DNA from: Nitrososphaera sp.
GTDB lineage: Archaea > Thermoproteota > Nitrososphaeria > Nitrososphaerales > Nitrososphaeraceae
DNA length: 64,000 nucleotides
Reading direction: 5' to 3'
NCBI GenBank assembly: GCA_039938515.1
Contig: JBDUUL010000015.1
Coordinates: 124,001-188,000 of the forward strand
A model generated the notes under the pieces. That model ran no database searches. It worked only from the letters and a program-made list of their open reading frames with translations, and was not told the DNA's origin. How positions within the stretch are numbered: the first letter of the stretch is position 1; each line of letters starts with the position of its first letter. The translations under genes and the position numbers were made by a program. Positions 8,828 to 17,876 of this stretch are shown here, piece by piece.

Positions 8828-10729
8828 CTAAGGAGCTGCAAACTTTTGAAGATAAATCGCGCCGCCGTTTCCTTCCCAAACCAAGAACAGTGATGCGTAT
8901 GTGCTTCCTTGTGGATAGAATACTGCTGTGGAGACCAACTGCGAATCTAGCGGCTGAATTATTGAACTTGGCCCCTCAAATGAATGCCCTCCGTCAGTGC
9001 TTGACCAAACAAGGGTCTTTGATTCACGGTTGTTGAAGCTGGATCCACCGCTTCCATTATAGTAGGACGTTTCTTTTACTATAAAGGCACCCTGGCTTCC
9101 AGCATGAAGTAATTGAAAAGTGCCACCACCAAAGTCCCAGGATAATGAAAGTGAAGGGTTCTTGCTATCCTTTAGTCGAATTTGGCCCTGAAGTGTTGTG
9201 CCATTATTAGATACGGTACTTACCAAGATGGATCCTGCAGTACTATTGGCACTACTTGTTGTTCCTCCTGAAAACGGCGTAAGGAATGGATAGCCTTGCA
9301 ATGCGGAGCTCACATTTCCTGTGTCAATTCTGGCAATATACACGTGCGAGCCATCAGATGACAAATCGATAATAGGGAATCCCTGCCCAAGGGTCCCGTT
9401 TGAAACTTCCAATGGCTTTGAAAAAGTCGTGCCTCCATCGGGGCTATGTAAAAGTATACTGTGGAGTTGCAGCTGCGAATTAAGTGGTGATGGGAAGGCA
9501 AGGATTGGAAGATTGTTTGAGGTAGACGGGCCTTTGCTAGTATTTTCAGAAATCATTGCATCGATGTAAAGTGATTTGCTTTCATTGCCTCTTGCGCCTG
9601 CGGCAGCGTAAGGAATAGCTACAGTCGTGCCTTCATTTGTATTATTGTAACCAGGAATAACTATAAGTGATTTTTCAAATGTCTTTCCGCCATCCTCGCT
9701 CCTTGTGAGAACAATCTTAGAATCGTGCAGCTTTGCGCCAAATTGAGTTGAAACGATGTATACATTGCTTCCCGATGCGGCCAGTCTTGGAGGATTCGGG
9801 GTCAGAAATGATGTTCCATTTGAACTTGAAGATTGGTTCAAAATACTCACTTTGGGAGAAAATGTCTTGCCTGCGTCAGAACTTGAAATAAAATAAGTTT
9901 GGATTAAAGTTTGGTAAGACGGTGGCGCATTTTGAATCTGCGGGTTCACAGAACTTTGTAGCTGCTGCATAGATCCATTGCGAATGACTGTGCCGGAAAA
10001 ACTGGGAGGTGAAACTGGGTTGGCTGCAGGAATTGTTTCGTTTGAATAAGCGATTTTTGTGGTTTCATCACTCCATAAGAGAAACACATGGTTGTGAGAA
10101 GTCGCAATTATCTGTGGCTCAACTATCCCTGATTCGACAGACGAATTATTTCCAATATGAGTGGCCATGGTAAAGTGGTCGGTGGCCAAGATGATCGGAC
10201 GCTCAAACTTTGAGCCATCGGCTGGCGTCCGGGCAAAATATAGATTATAATCATTGTCAGTGGAATTAGCGGCCCACACAGCATATGCATTGGTGCCATT
10301 TTCTTCAGATGCAGTGATTGGACCCATAACCTGCGATTGAGAGAAATTACCAAGCGAAACTGTTCTGCCAAACATCTTGCCATTATCTTCAGTCACACGG
10401 TAGTAAATGTTAGACGTATGGTTTTCCTTAGCAGAGCCCTGAGCGTTTGGACTGCTCAGGATTTGCGTTGTCGACTTGATTTCGTTCCAAATTACAAATG
10501 CATGATTTGTATTGTCAGAGAATGCGAGCTGAGGACTTGTATAGACGCCAACAGATACCGAGGAATTTTTTGAATCAATATTAGAAGCGGCAATCCGAGT
10601 CTGCCCTGACATTTGAGCAGAGGCCGATTCAAAATCGGAAATAGAACAGGCGGCCAGGATAATTGCAAATGCGACAACTGTTGGTATGAGAGATGCCTTT
10701 AATTTATCAAGATTCTTGATTTTATCCAA
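8828..10729 (-). CDS. Exported sialidase-like beta-propeller lipoprotein (Asp-box repeats)
   Basis: 633 residues. The N-terminus has a hydrophobic stretch ending in L-A-A-C, a lipobox-like site. The mature part repeats the Asp-box pattern S-x-D-x-G-x-T-F at least four times (S-S-D-A-G-K-T-F, S-E-D-G-G-K-T-F, S-P-D-G-G-T-T-F, S-T-D-G-G-H-S-F) at spacings expected for the blades of a six-bladed BNR/sialidase-type propeller. The catalytic Arg triad of true sialidases is not evident, so I would not call it an enzyme. Many N-x-S/T sites suggest glycosylation. It probably sits on the outer face of the membrane and binds glycans or other polymers. Confidence 0.75.
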   Translation of the reverse strand: MDKIKNLDKLKASLIPTVVAFAIILAACSISDFESASAQMSGQTRIAASNIDSKNSSVSVGVYTSPQLAFSDNTNHAFVIWNEIKSTTQILSSPNAQGSAKENHTSNIYYRVTEDNGKMFGRTVSLGNFSQSQVMGPITASEENGTNAYAVWAANSTDNDYNLYFARTPADGSKFERPIILATDHFTMATHIGNNSSVESGIVEPQIIATSHNHVFLLWSDETTKIAYSNETIPAANPVSPPSFSGTVIRNGSMQQLQSSVNPQIQNAPPSYQTLIQTYFISSSDAGKTFSPKVSILNQSSSSNGTSFLTPNPPRLAASGSNVYIVSTQFGAKLHDSKIVLTRSEDGGKTFEKSLIVIPGYNNTNEGTTVAIPYAAAGARGNESKSLYIDAMISENTSKGPSTSNNLPILAFPSPLNSQLQLHSILLHSPDGGTTFSKPLEVSNGTLGQGFPIIDLSSDGSHVYIARIDTGNVSSALQGYPFLTPFSGGTTSSANSTAGSILVSTVSNNGTTLQGQIRLKDSKNPSLSLSWDFGGGTFQLLHAGSQGAFIVKETSYYNGSGGSSFNNRESKTLVWSSTDGGHSFEGPSSIIQPLDSQLVSTAVFYPQGSTYASLFLVWEGNGGAIYLQKFAAP

Positions 10730-11182
10730 CAGGTGTCTGAAATGTACGCCCCATTATCGCATATAGACAAGATATAAGATTATTCAGTCAAGACTGCTAA
10801 TTCATCCGGTAATTGAGCTAGACCAGAGAGTAGGTCTCATCTTGGCCACGACTGATTTTACGTCGATAAGGTTCTAACACCAGCTTGGCGCTTTCCATTA
10901 ATGGGATCTGGAAATCCTAGGTTCTTCCTGCCAGACTATCCTTCAATCCGCGCGTCCATTATATGTGAAAGATTGATGCGATATGGTAGTAGAAATGACT
11001 CTTTAGACGCTACCGCTCCACCTTGCGCCCAAATTCAAAATGTGAGCACCCCTTATGTAACACCGCCAAAAGAACAGAAATGACCACTTTCAGGTCCCCG
11101 CATGCCTTACTGCATATCTGCTAATTGGCATGGCATGGTAGGAATTGTTGCAGGTTAGAATGACCAATTCAGCGGTCTGGTT
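10730..11182. other. Gene-free stretch
   Basis: About 450 bases between the propeller gene and the next candidate frame. A 60-codon frame at 10901-11083 shows no protein-like residue pattern. No RNA or repeat was recognised. Confidence 0.4.
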
Positions 11183-11425
11183 TTGCCCGGGGTTCGTGGA
11201 ATGTCGTATGCTCCACAGGTCGCACCAAAGCAGCCTACGCCCTGGCTAGGGCTGTCTGAGCGCATCGCCCAGTACGTTGATTCGCTATGGATAGCAGTAT
11301 TTGCCGTCGTGCTCCTGCGCCGAGAAAACGCGCCGGTTCAAAAACCCGAACGAATTGACTCCGCCGCGCGCAAAGTCGCGGGGGAAAGAGAGAATGAGAA
11401 AGTCGGTCCAAGGGACTCTATCTAG
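11183..11425 (+). CDS. Doubtful 80-residue protein with one hydrophobic segment
   Basis: TTG-started frame; an internal ATG at 11201 (MSYAPQVAPKQP) is an alternative start. It contains a hydrophobic segment (S-L-W-I-A-V-F-A-V-V-L-L) followed by R-R and a charged, Glu/Lys/Arg-rich tail, the layout of a small single-span membrane protein. GC at third positions is raised, which favours coding. No family recognised. Confidence 0.35.
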   Translation: MPGVRGMSYAPQVAPKQPTPWLGLSERIAQYVDSLWIAVFAVVLLRRENAPVQKPERIDSAARKVAGERENEKVGPRDSI

Positions 11426-11539
11426 ATAAGAGCTGCTTCAGCTCCTGAGATTAAAGCCACGTCCGAGCATCAGGGCTGCTTACAGTAATGTTTTCTGTAA
11501 CTCCTGCGCAATAACCTTATTTACTTTATCGCAAGGATC

Positions 11540-12691
11540 GTGCCGAAAGACTTTTTGTCGCAGCTAAAGGCAATCGCGCGGGGGAGCCACATACTTGGCA
11601 TTTATTCCAGCCCCACAGACCGCATAGAGGAGTGCTTTTCGTTCCTCAAGGCAGGCTTTGACAATGGCGAAGCCGTTTGGGTTATGTTTGACGAGCGCCA
11701 AATATCCAGAGAAGAAATCCGGTCCAGGATAAAGAGCGAATGGAAGGTGGGCGACCTTGCCAGGCGTGAGGCAAACGGCGAAATCATTATCACCACCTCA
11801 CAGGACTGGTTCAGCCCTGGCGGGAAATTTGATTCGGAGCGCATTCGCTCAAAGTGGCAGCAGGCAACCAATAGGGCCCTGGCTTTGGGAAAGACGGGCT
11901 TTAGGGCATTTGGCGCGCCCGACGAACTGGTCAACAGCGCGACGGCAGATTTTATCGATTACGAGCACTCTGTCGGCACGAGTTTTGACATCCCGTTTAC
12001 CGGCTTTTGCGCCTACATGGCATCCGACATTGCAAGCGCAATGACTTCCGAGCAGCTGTCCCGCCTTTATGTTTCTCACGGCTGGCACCGCATTTCCGGC
12101 TATGACGTGCTAGAACACCCGATGGCAGGCCAGCACGTTGCAATGACCTATGAAAACACGGCCCAGCGGGAGGCGGCGATTACAAAATACATCAACGCCG
12201 GCCTGAAGAAGAACCAGCTGTGCGTCTATGCGTCAATTTATTTGCGCAACAGCTCGCACAGGGAGAGAATGATGGGGCTTTTCGACAATTCCCAGGAGAA
12301 CATGGACAGGGGCAACCTGGTATTCATTGACCTTGCGCCCCACTATATTGCCAGCCTGACAAGTGATATAAGGCCGTTTGAGTCAGATATGGCGCGCTTG
12401 AGGGACAGGGTTTCAGGCAGGCAGGACAAGCATATCAGGTTTGTAGGCGACTGCGATTCGTTCCTGTTCCAGAACAGGCACTTTGACGAATGCATGGCCA
12501 TTGAAAACTGGTTGTCTGACAGGCCGCTTGAAGATTCTTCATGCCTTTGCCCGTATCCGCTTCAGCTGCTCAACAAGTTTCCCTATGACATTCACAAGGT
12601 CAGGATGTTTGTCAGTCATGACGTTATAGCCGACCACACCGGCAGGATAACCACTGCGTATCTCAGGAGCGACGGGAGGCATCAACATTGA
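11540..12691 (+). CDS. Double MEDS-domain sensory protein
   Basis: 383 residues from a GTG start. Two tandem copies of the MEDS (methanogen/methylotroph DcmR sensory) fold are visible: residues about 13-185 with H-I-L-G-I-Y and the W-V-M-F-D-E-R-Q strand, and about 200-375 with H-V-A-M-T-Y-E-N and L-C-V-Y-A-S. MEDS is related to the RecA/KaiC-like P-loop fold but lacks a Walker A motif here. MEDS proteins are thought to sense small ligands. The stop overlaps the TTG start of the next gene (A-T-T-G-A), so the two are translated together. Confidence 0.75.
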   Translation: MPKDFLSQLKAIARGSHILGIYSSPTDRIEECFSFLKAGFDNGEAVWVMFDERQISREEIRSRIKSEWKVGDLARREANGEIIITTSQDWFSPGGKFDSERIRSKWQQATNRALALGKTGFRAFGAPDELVNSATADFIDYEHSVGTSFDIPFTGFCAYMASDIASAMTSEQLSRLYVSHGWHRISGYDVLEHPMAGQHVAMTYENTAQREAAITKYINAGLKKNQLCVYASIYLRNSSHRERMMGLFDNSQENMDRGNLVFIDLAPHYIASLTSDIRPFESDMARLRDRVSGRQDKHIRFVGDCDSFLFQNRHFDECMAIENWLSDRPLEDSSCLCPYPLQLLNKFPYDIHKVRMFVSHDVIADHTGRITTAYLRSDGRHQH

Positions 12692-13614
12692 CCCACCAGC
12701 ACGGAAGCAGGCCGCGCATACTGGTCGCGGAGCCGGAGCCAGACATACAGTTCCTTTACAAGTCATTCCTGCACGACTGGGATCTGGAAATCGTGGAAAG
12801 CGGGGCAAGGTGCATCCAGGCCGCAACCAAGGAGGGCAGGGCCTCCGACGAGTATCATGATTTGATAGTCATCGACAGCCACGTCAAGGACGGAATGATT
12901 GAAACGCTGCGCAGGCTGAGAGAACTGCTGCCGTACCAGCACATTGTCGTGACGAGCACGACGGACCCGGACGTGCTCAGGCGGCAGTTAACCGGGGCAG
13001 GCATGTCGAACCAGGCAAACCTTGGCTTTATCCAAAAGCCCTTCATGTTCTCGGACCTTCTATCCCTGTTGAGAGTCAGAAAGCCGCGGGTCAGCAGCGC
13101 GCAGTTGACCGACCACATCCTGGCAATCTACGAGGACCAGGAACAGGAGCTGGCCGAGGCGATCTCGTTTGTAAAGCGCGCTGTTCCGAACAACGAGGCG
13201 GCGCTGTTTATCCTCAGAGAGGACATCAACCTCGAAGCTGTCAAGGAAAGAATAGCCAGGTGCGGGCTGGACGTCGATTCTCTTGTCCGCGATGGCTCAC
13301 TGATGTTCACGAAAAACGTGGACTGGTACCTGCCCGACGGGCGCATTGACAAGCAAAGGCTCCTTGTGCAGTGGAATCGCCTCGTCGAAACCTGCGTGAG
13401 GTCGGGCAAGAAGGGAGTGCGCGCGTTCTGCATGATGGACTGCATGTTTGAGCACAATTTCCAGAACGAGAGCGTCGACTATGAGGTTGACTATCCTCCG
13501 AAACTGGACATCGCCCTTGTGCCGATATGCGCGTACAGAAAACAGGACATTGACAGGCTGAGCGACGACCAGAAGAGAAGGCTGCTGACCTGCCACAGCA
13601 AGGTCTGGACGTAG
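12688..13614 (+). CDS. Receiver-MEDS fusion protein
   Basis: 308 residues from a TTG that overlaps the previous stop. Residues about 9-130 form a receiver-like domain: A-E-P-E-P-D replaces the usual D-D acidic pocket, D in I-V-I-D-S-H-V fills the phosphoacceptor place, and F-I-Q-K-P-F supplies the Lys-Pro. Residues about 140-300 form a MEDS domain (H-I-L-A-I-Y-E-D, A-A-L-F-I-L-R-E-D, G-V-R-A-F-C-M-M-D). The fusion places a MEDS unit as the output of a phospho-receiver and pairs it with the double-MEDS protein upstream, suggesting one signalling complex. No kinase is nearby. Confidence 0.75.
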   Translation: MTHQHGSRPRILVAEPEPDIQFLYKSFLHDWDLEIVESGARCIQAATKEGRASDEYHDLIVIDSHVKDGMIETLRRLRELLPYQHIVVTSTTDPDVLRRQLTGAGMSNQANLGFIQKPFMFSDLLSLLRVRKPRVSSAQLTDHILAIYEDQEQELAEAISFVKRAVPNNEAALFILREDINLEAVKERIARCGLDVDSLVRDGSLMFTKNVDWYLPDGRIDKQRLLVQWNRLVETCVRSGKKGVRAFCMMDCMFEHNFQNESVDYEVDYPPKLDIALVPICAYRKQDIDRLSDDQKRRLLTCHSKVWT

Positions 13615-13653
13615 CCGAAGATTAATTTGCTTTACATTATGAAATAGTCCCGA

Positions 13654-14508
13654 TTGCTGCGGTCGGCAAAACTCAGCGCCCAGGAAATTGAAAGACTCAG
13701 GGAAACACTTGAGGAACGCGGCATAGCGGCTTCTGCCCCAACCAACAAGTACGAAACGCTGAGAGTGCAGTTTGAAAATATTTTTCTGATTGCATACAGT
13801 TCGGGCAAGCTGGTTTACGAGGACAACCCGCAGACCCTCAAAATCATAAGCGGGGTGATGCAGAGTGCCCGGTCAGAATACGAATACGAGCTCGGTTCCG
13901 ACGAGGCAGGCAAGGGCGAATGGTACGGTCCCCTGGTCGTCGCCTGCGTGGCAGTCAGGCCATTCGACATTGGCGAGCTGCGAAGGGCAGGTGTCAAGGA
14001 CAGCAAGACGCTTTCCGCCGGCACCATCAAGATAATTGCAAATGAAATCAGGCAGAACAAAAAGCTGGCATGGAGCCATGTCGTGCTGTCGCCGCCGGAT
14101 TACAATGAGCAATTTGCCAGACTGAAAAAAGAGGGCAAGAACCTGAATGACATGCTGGCTCGTGCACATGCTCGAGTTATAGGAGAGACGCTTGAAAAGC
14201 TAGGAAATCTGGATGACGCAAAGATACTCGTAACGATTGACGAATTTGACAAAAAGAAAATGGGTGACGGTCTCAAGGGCCTTGAGAAAGCAAAGGGAGT
14301 TGCAATCGTGCAAAAGACAGGGGGCGAAGAGGAGATGCCTGTCGCGGCTGCAAGCATTCTTGCCAAGAGCTTTTTCGAGCAGGAGGTCGACAGACTATCA
14401 AGCGAATTTAAAGTCGAGCTGAAAACTGCATCTCCCCAAGACATCCCGAAGAAAGATCTGCACCGCGTTGCAAAGACGCACTTTCGGAACGTTTCGGGAC
14501 TGCTTTGA
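13654..14508 (+). CDS. rnhC: Ribonuclease HIII-type RNase H
   Basis: 284 residues from TTG. The N-terminal 75 residues form a separate domain like the TBP-like substrate-binding domain of RNase HIII, followed by the type 2 catalytic core: G-S-D-E-A-G-K-G-E-W-Y-G-P at residues 81-93, V-K-D-S-K-T-L-S, and T-I-D-E-F-D with the later acidic residues. G-x-G-E-x-x-G-P-L is closer to RNase HIII than to archaeal RNase HII (D-E-A-G-R-G-P). It cleaves RNA in RNA-DNA hybrids, such as primers. The exact sub-family (HII with extension versus HIII) should be checked by phylogeny. Confidence 0.8.
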   Translation: MLRSAKLSAQEIERLRETLEERGIAASAPTNKYETLRVQFENIFLIAYSSGKLVYEDNPQTLKIISGVMQSARSEYEYELGSDEAGKGEWYGPLVVACVAVRPFDIGELRRAGVKDSKTLSAGTIKIIANEIRQNKKLAWSHVVLSPPDYNEQFARLKKEGKNLNDMLARAHARVIGETLEKLGNLDDAKILVTIDEFDKKKMGDGLKGLEKAKGVAIVQKTGGEEEMPVAAASILAKSFFEQEVDRLSSEFKVELKTASPQDIPKKDLHRVAKTHFRNVSGLL

Positions 14509-14552
14509 GCTTCCAGTCCCCCACTGGTCGAGGAGCAGGGCGCCATGAAAGG

Positions 14553-15326
14553 CTAGGATTGCGGAATTTTCTTCAGCGCGCTTGAGGCGCCCAGCAGCAC
14601 CAGGATTGGGCCGACAATGGCGACATAGGGAATTATCATGAGAATCCCGCCGACTTTTATCAGGGTCTCGTCATAGCGGTTTCCTGCGCGCCAAAGGCCA
14701 ATGATTATGCCAATGATTCCAACGAGAAGTGCAACCGCAGCCAGGCCGAATACGGCAAAGGCGGCGCCAAATGCTGGAGAGAATCTCGGGGCGCTTCCGT
14801 TCGGCATGAAAGGGTTTGTACCTGCCGAGAATGTCGCGGCTGCAATAAGCCCAATTGCCACAATGTAAAGGATAAGCCCGGCGAGCAGGCCCCAGAGCAT
14901 TTTGAGTGGCAGGCTGAATTCGCGCCTGTCTTCGCGCAAAAGTATGCGAAACGCCGTGATGACCATAAATAGCGCGATAATGCCGATCACAATTCCGGCG
15001 ATTCCGACGGCTGCGAATGTCGCGACCGCGCCCGCGGCTATTTCCGGCCTCGCCATCATACCGCCCGGTGTGAACACTGAGCCCAGCGTCATAAAAGGGA
15101 CTATCATGCCCATCGCTTCCGCTATTACCCCGAGAATGCCGAACCACTTTAACTTCTCAAGCACCTGCCTGTCGAGCTGCGTAAGAGCAACCCGCGACCC
15201 ACCATACGGCGACCCCATTCCCGGAGGAGGCGTCGATGGGCTGTTGGTGTGCGGCGCACCACATTTTGAGCAAAAAGCGGCACTGTCATCGTCGCCGTTG
15301 CCGCACTGTATACAGTATTTTGTCAT
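14553..15326 (-). CDS. Zinc-ribbon membrane protein
   Basis: 257 residues. N-terminal zinc ribbon C-I-Q-C-G and C-S-K-C-G within residues 5-23, a Pro/Ser-rich linker, then about five hydrophobic helices rich in Gly, Ala and Ile. This is a common archaeal architecture (zinc_ribbon_2 fused to a DUF973-like membrane domain). The ribbon would be cytosolic. Function is unknown; the neighbours give no clue. Confidence 0.7.
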   Translation of the reverse strand: MTKYCIQCGNGDDDSAAFCSKCGAPHTNSPSTPPPGMGSPYGGSRVALTQLDRQVLEKLKWFGILGVIAEAMGMIVPFMTLGSVFTPGGMMARPEIAAGAVATFAAVGIAGIVIGIIALFMVITAFRILLREDRREFSLPLKMLWGLLAGLILYIVAIGLIAAATFSAGTNPFMPNGSAPRFSPAFGAAFAVFGLAAVALLVGIIGIIIGLWRAGNRYDETLIKVGGILMIIPYVAIVGPILVLLGASSALKKIPQS

Positions 15327-15382
15327 TGGTATGTTGTCGCTTGCGGCTGCAAGGGCAATTATTTAAGCAATCTGAAATTCAT

Positions 15383-16168
15383 CTAGATAGAGTGCTTCTC
15401 TCCCGACCGCCTGCGCTGTACAATTGCAAAGACCCCTATCGCCCCGGCAAAAATAATCCCAACCGCTGCTAATGGGAACTCGGGCACCGTTGGCGCCTGG
15501 ATAGTGTTGGCGATTTTCAGCGTATTTACCGAGCCATCAAAAGCGGGCATGTACTTGGCAGAGCCGTCCGAAGACGACGACATGAACGAGATAGAGTAGA
15601 GCTTGTCCTGGGTCTGGAACGCGTATGTCTTTGTAGAGAATGAAAAGTTTGGCGAAGTGCACTGGTTAGTGGTCATGATGCCATTCATACCGTTTATTGT
15701 TGCCGGCTCAGGGCTGCCAGGAGTGCATGTGAGGTTGCCGCGGTTCTGGAAGGTCCCGCCCTGTCCAAACTGGAAGGGACGAGATGAGTTGGATCCGCCC
15801 GACAGCATGCTCTTTGGAACTATGCGGATTGTCATGGAATCTGCGGCGCGAAAGCCCTGACCTGCCTGCTGCTGGAGCTCGTTTGGCACCGCCCTTATCG
15901 TCGTGACGGTGGCGTTCTGGTTCTGAAACACCGAGCCCGTCCAGTTTGAGGGAAGCACTATCTGCAGGCTGGAGTCAGGGCTCGTGTAGTTGCCGGTCAC
16001 AGTCGCAATTGGCTGGCCCCCAAAGCCGCGCCCGCCCCCGAACTGAGCGTTAACCTGGGGTGCCAGAGAAGAATACGATGCAAATGCAAGCGTGACGCCA
16101 AGTGCCACCAGCGCTACTATTCCGCAAAACCTTGTTGTCTTGTTTTCATTATTTTCTGGCTTCATCAA
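15383..16168 (-). CDS. Exported protein with PEFP-type C-terminal anchor
   Basis: 261 residues: signal peptide (I-V-A-L-V-A-L-G-V-T-L-A-F-A, cleavage after V-N-A-Q), a Gly/Phe-rich start of the mature chain, a beta-rich domain (S-S-L-Q-I-V-L-P-S-N-W-T, also seen in PsbP-like secreted proteins), then V-P-E-F-P-L-A, a hydrophobic helix and R-R-R. Three Cys are present in the mature part. The C-terminal pattern is shared with the proteins at 30719-32149 and 59097-60287 and resembles PEF/PEFG sorting signals of archaea. Function unknown; location outside the cell is well supported. Confidence 0.75.
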   Translation of the reverse strand: MMKPENNENKTTRFCGIVALVALGVTLAFASYSSLAPQVNAQFGGGRGFGGQPIATVTGNYTSPDSSLQIVLPSNWTGSVFQNQNATVTTIRAVPNELQQQAGQGFRAADSMTIRIVPKSMLSGGSNSSRPFQFGQGGTFQNRGNLTCTPGSPEPATINGMNGIMTTNQCTSPNFSFSTKTYAFQTQDKLYSISFMSSSSDGSAKYMPAFDGSVNTLKIANTIQAPTVPEFPLAAVGIIFAGAIGVFAIVQRRRSGEKHSI

Positions 16169-16363
16169 GTCCTCCTCCCGGAAAACAAATCCGACACTGA
16201 CTGCCGGCGCTCGTTAGAGCCAACGCACTTCAATTTGGTTTTCTCAGATTATAAAGCATTGATTACCAAAGTTATCCAACGGCAGGACGCGCAGCACAGT
16301 ATTTCGGAATGGTTAATAACAAGAGTGCGAACTTTTGCAGTGAAACTTTCCGGTAAATAGCGC

Positions 16364-16675
16364 GTGGCAACACCCAACAAGAGGTTTTCTTCTGAATATA
16401 CGATGCTCTCCATACTTGAATACCTCTTTATCCACACCAGGGCCACCCCGGTAAGCAAGTATCACATCTCAGTCAAGATTCCCGGCATCAAGCTCCAGCG
16501 CCGCGACAGGATTTCGGCCATGATGGACACGCTTGAGAAAAAGAGGCTCGTAAGGTCCATCCATACTACAAGCACGGTCTTTTACCAGATAACCGATGAG
16601 GGCGTTGAAGCGTACCTAAAGTGGGTCAAGCCGTTCCTGGATTTTGCCCGGGAGCAGGAAAAGGGGCTTTCCTGA
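16364..16675 (+). CDS. Small winged-helix regulator
   Basis: 103 residues from a GTG start. Helix-turn-helix with S-I-L-E-Y-L-F, V-S-K-Y-H-I-S (first HTH helix), R-R-D-R-I-S-A-M-M-D-T-L-E-K-K-R-L-V-R-S (recognition helix and turn) and a wing F-Y-Q-I-T-D-E-G-V-E-A-Y-L. It is likely a cytosolic DNA-binding protein of the archaeal HTH_45/PadR-like group, common in this lineage. It converges on the membrane protein gene downstream with a gap of 6 bases. Confidence 0.7.
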   Translation: MATPNKRFSSEYTMLSILEYLFIHTRATPVSKYHISVKIPGIKLQRRDRISAMMDTLEKKRLVRSIHTTSTVFYQITDEGVEAYLKWVKPFLDFAREQEKGLS

Positions 16676-16681
16676 TTGAGC

Positions 16682-17464
16682 CTAGTGCACAGGGCTTACG
16701 GAAGGTTTTTCAATTAAGAGAATAATGGCATCGCCCATTGACTTTTTCCCGGCAAACGTTTGCGCATTATTGCCGATGTCGTCCGCAATGAAGATGGCAA
16801 GCCCTATTCTGTGGCCAGTGTCTGCCGAGTATCTTGCAAGCGAGGCAAGAAACGAGTCGACGCTTTTCTCGTCGCCGGAGGACGCTGTCTTTATTATTAT
16901 TGACCCGTAGCTGGAAATCTCGTCTCTCAGTTTCTGCCCCTGCTGGCCGACCGATTCCTGGTCAATTACCGCGTCAAAGGCATAGTCGCGCGTCGCCTCG
17001 TTATCGAGCAGGTTTGAAATTCCCGCCGCAGAGATGTATTCCTGCAGGTCCTCTCCCACTTCTTCAACGCACTCCCCAAGTGCACGCACCGCGTGATCTG
17101 CAGAGGCTCCGGTAAGGCAGAGCTCAAAGCTTGAGCGCAGCGAGTTTTCCTCAAACAACCTCTCCCACTTTTGCAGAAGCCTCCGTGATTTCAGGACGGA
17201 AAAAAACAGCGGTATGGTGATAATAACGGCAGCGGCCGCAAGTATCGCTATTATCGAGTCAACCAGGTTGTCCATTTGCAGGTGCAGCGCCTTTAGCACG
17301 CCCAGGGAGTCAAGGAGCGAAAGGGCGGTAAGGCATCCAACAACAACAAGTATCAAGACAAGATTCTTTTCGATGCCGCGGAGCATCCTTGCAGAATTCC
17401 TGCCATACTTTGTCGTCGAAATTATCGACGACGATAACTCGCTGTTCTGGGGGGAATCTGCCAA
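16682..17464 (-). CDS. Membrane protein of unknown function
   Basis: 260 residues. Two hydrophobic helices (L-V-L-I-L-V-V-V-G-C-L-T-A-L and I-I-A-I-L-A-A-A-A-V-I-I-T-I-P-L-F-F) lie in the first 110 residues, then a soluble alpha/beta domain with E-C-V-E-E-V-G-E-D-L, S-S-Y-G-S-I-I-I-K-T and I-G-L-A-I-F-I-A-D-D. The tail resembles a small nucleotide or protein-binding domain, but I recognise no family. Confidence 0.6.
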   Translation of the reverse strand: MADSPQNSELSSSIISTTKYGRNSARMLRGIEKNLVLILVVVGCLTALSLLDSLGVLKALHLQMDNLVDSIIAILAAAAVIITIPLFFSVLKSRRLLQKWERLFEENSLRSSFELCLTGASADHAVRALGECVEEVGEDLQEYISAAGISNLLDNEATRDYAFDAVIDQESVGQQGQKLRDEISSYGSIIIKTASSGDEKSVDSFLASLARYSADTGHRIGLAIFIADDIGNNAQTFAGKKSMGDAIILLIEKPSVSPVH

Positions 17465-17576
17465 AGTCAGTGCTTAGCTTGCGGCACGGCTATTTAATAG
17501 CCCTGTTAACAGAGTTGACAGCCCCGGCACAATAGTTGCTCGGCAGTTAAAATACTGCCAGTCCAACAGCGCAACT

Positions 17577-17816
17577 GTGAAAAAGTCAGTAAAAATCGGA
17601 CTGGTTTCTGTTGCTGCCATTGTCGCGGTGGTCTCTTCGCTGGCATTGTTTACGCATGCGAGGGAATCTGCCGCCGACTCGAGGCTTGGAAATGTGAAGG
17701 AAAACGAATCAGCAATGCAGGCGTTCAGCGAGAACTTTCAGCAATCCGGCGCCGCGAATTCGGCCGGAAAAGGCGAATCAGCCGCATCGGAGGCAGGCGA
17801 GGCGCCAGGCAGATAG
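17577..17816 (+). CDS. Small exported or membrane-anchored peptide
   Basis: 79 residues from GTG. N-terminal K-K-S-V-K-I-G-L-V-S-V-A-A-I-V-A-V-V-S-S-L-A-L-F is a signal peptide or anchor; the rest is Glu/Ala/Ser/Gly-rich and probably disordered. It is the first of three same-strand genes (17577, 17877, 18217) that all encode membrane or exported proteins. No family recognised. Confidence 0.55.
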   Translation: MKKSVKIGLVSVAAIVAVVSSLALFTHARESAADSRLGNVKENESAMQAFSENFQQSGAANSAGKGESAASEAGEAPGR

Positions 17817-17876
17817 CCGGGCTGCTCAGGAGTCGATCTAGACAGCAGAATACAATGGAGCACCTGATTGGTCCAA

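Noticed and set aside
10901-11083. 60-codon frame in the gap before the MEDS genes
   Set aside because: Residue order has no helical or strand pattern and no plausible start context.
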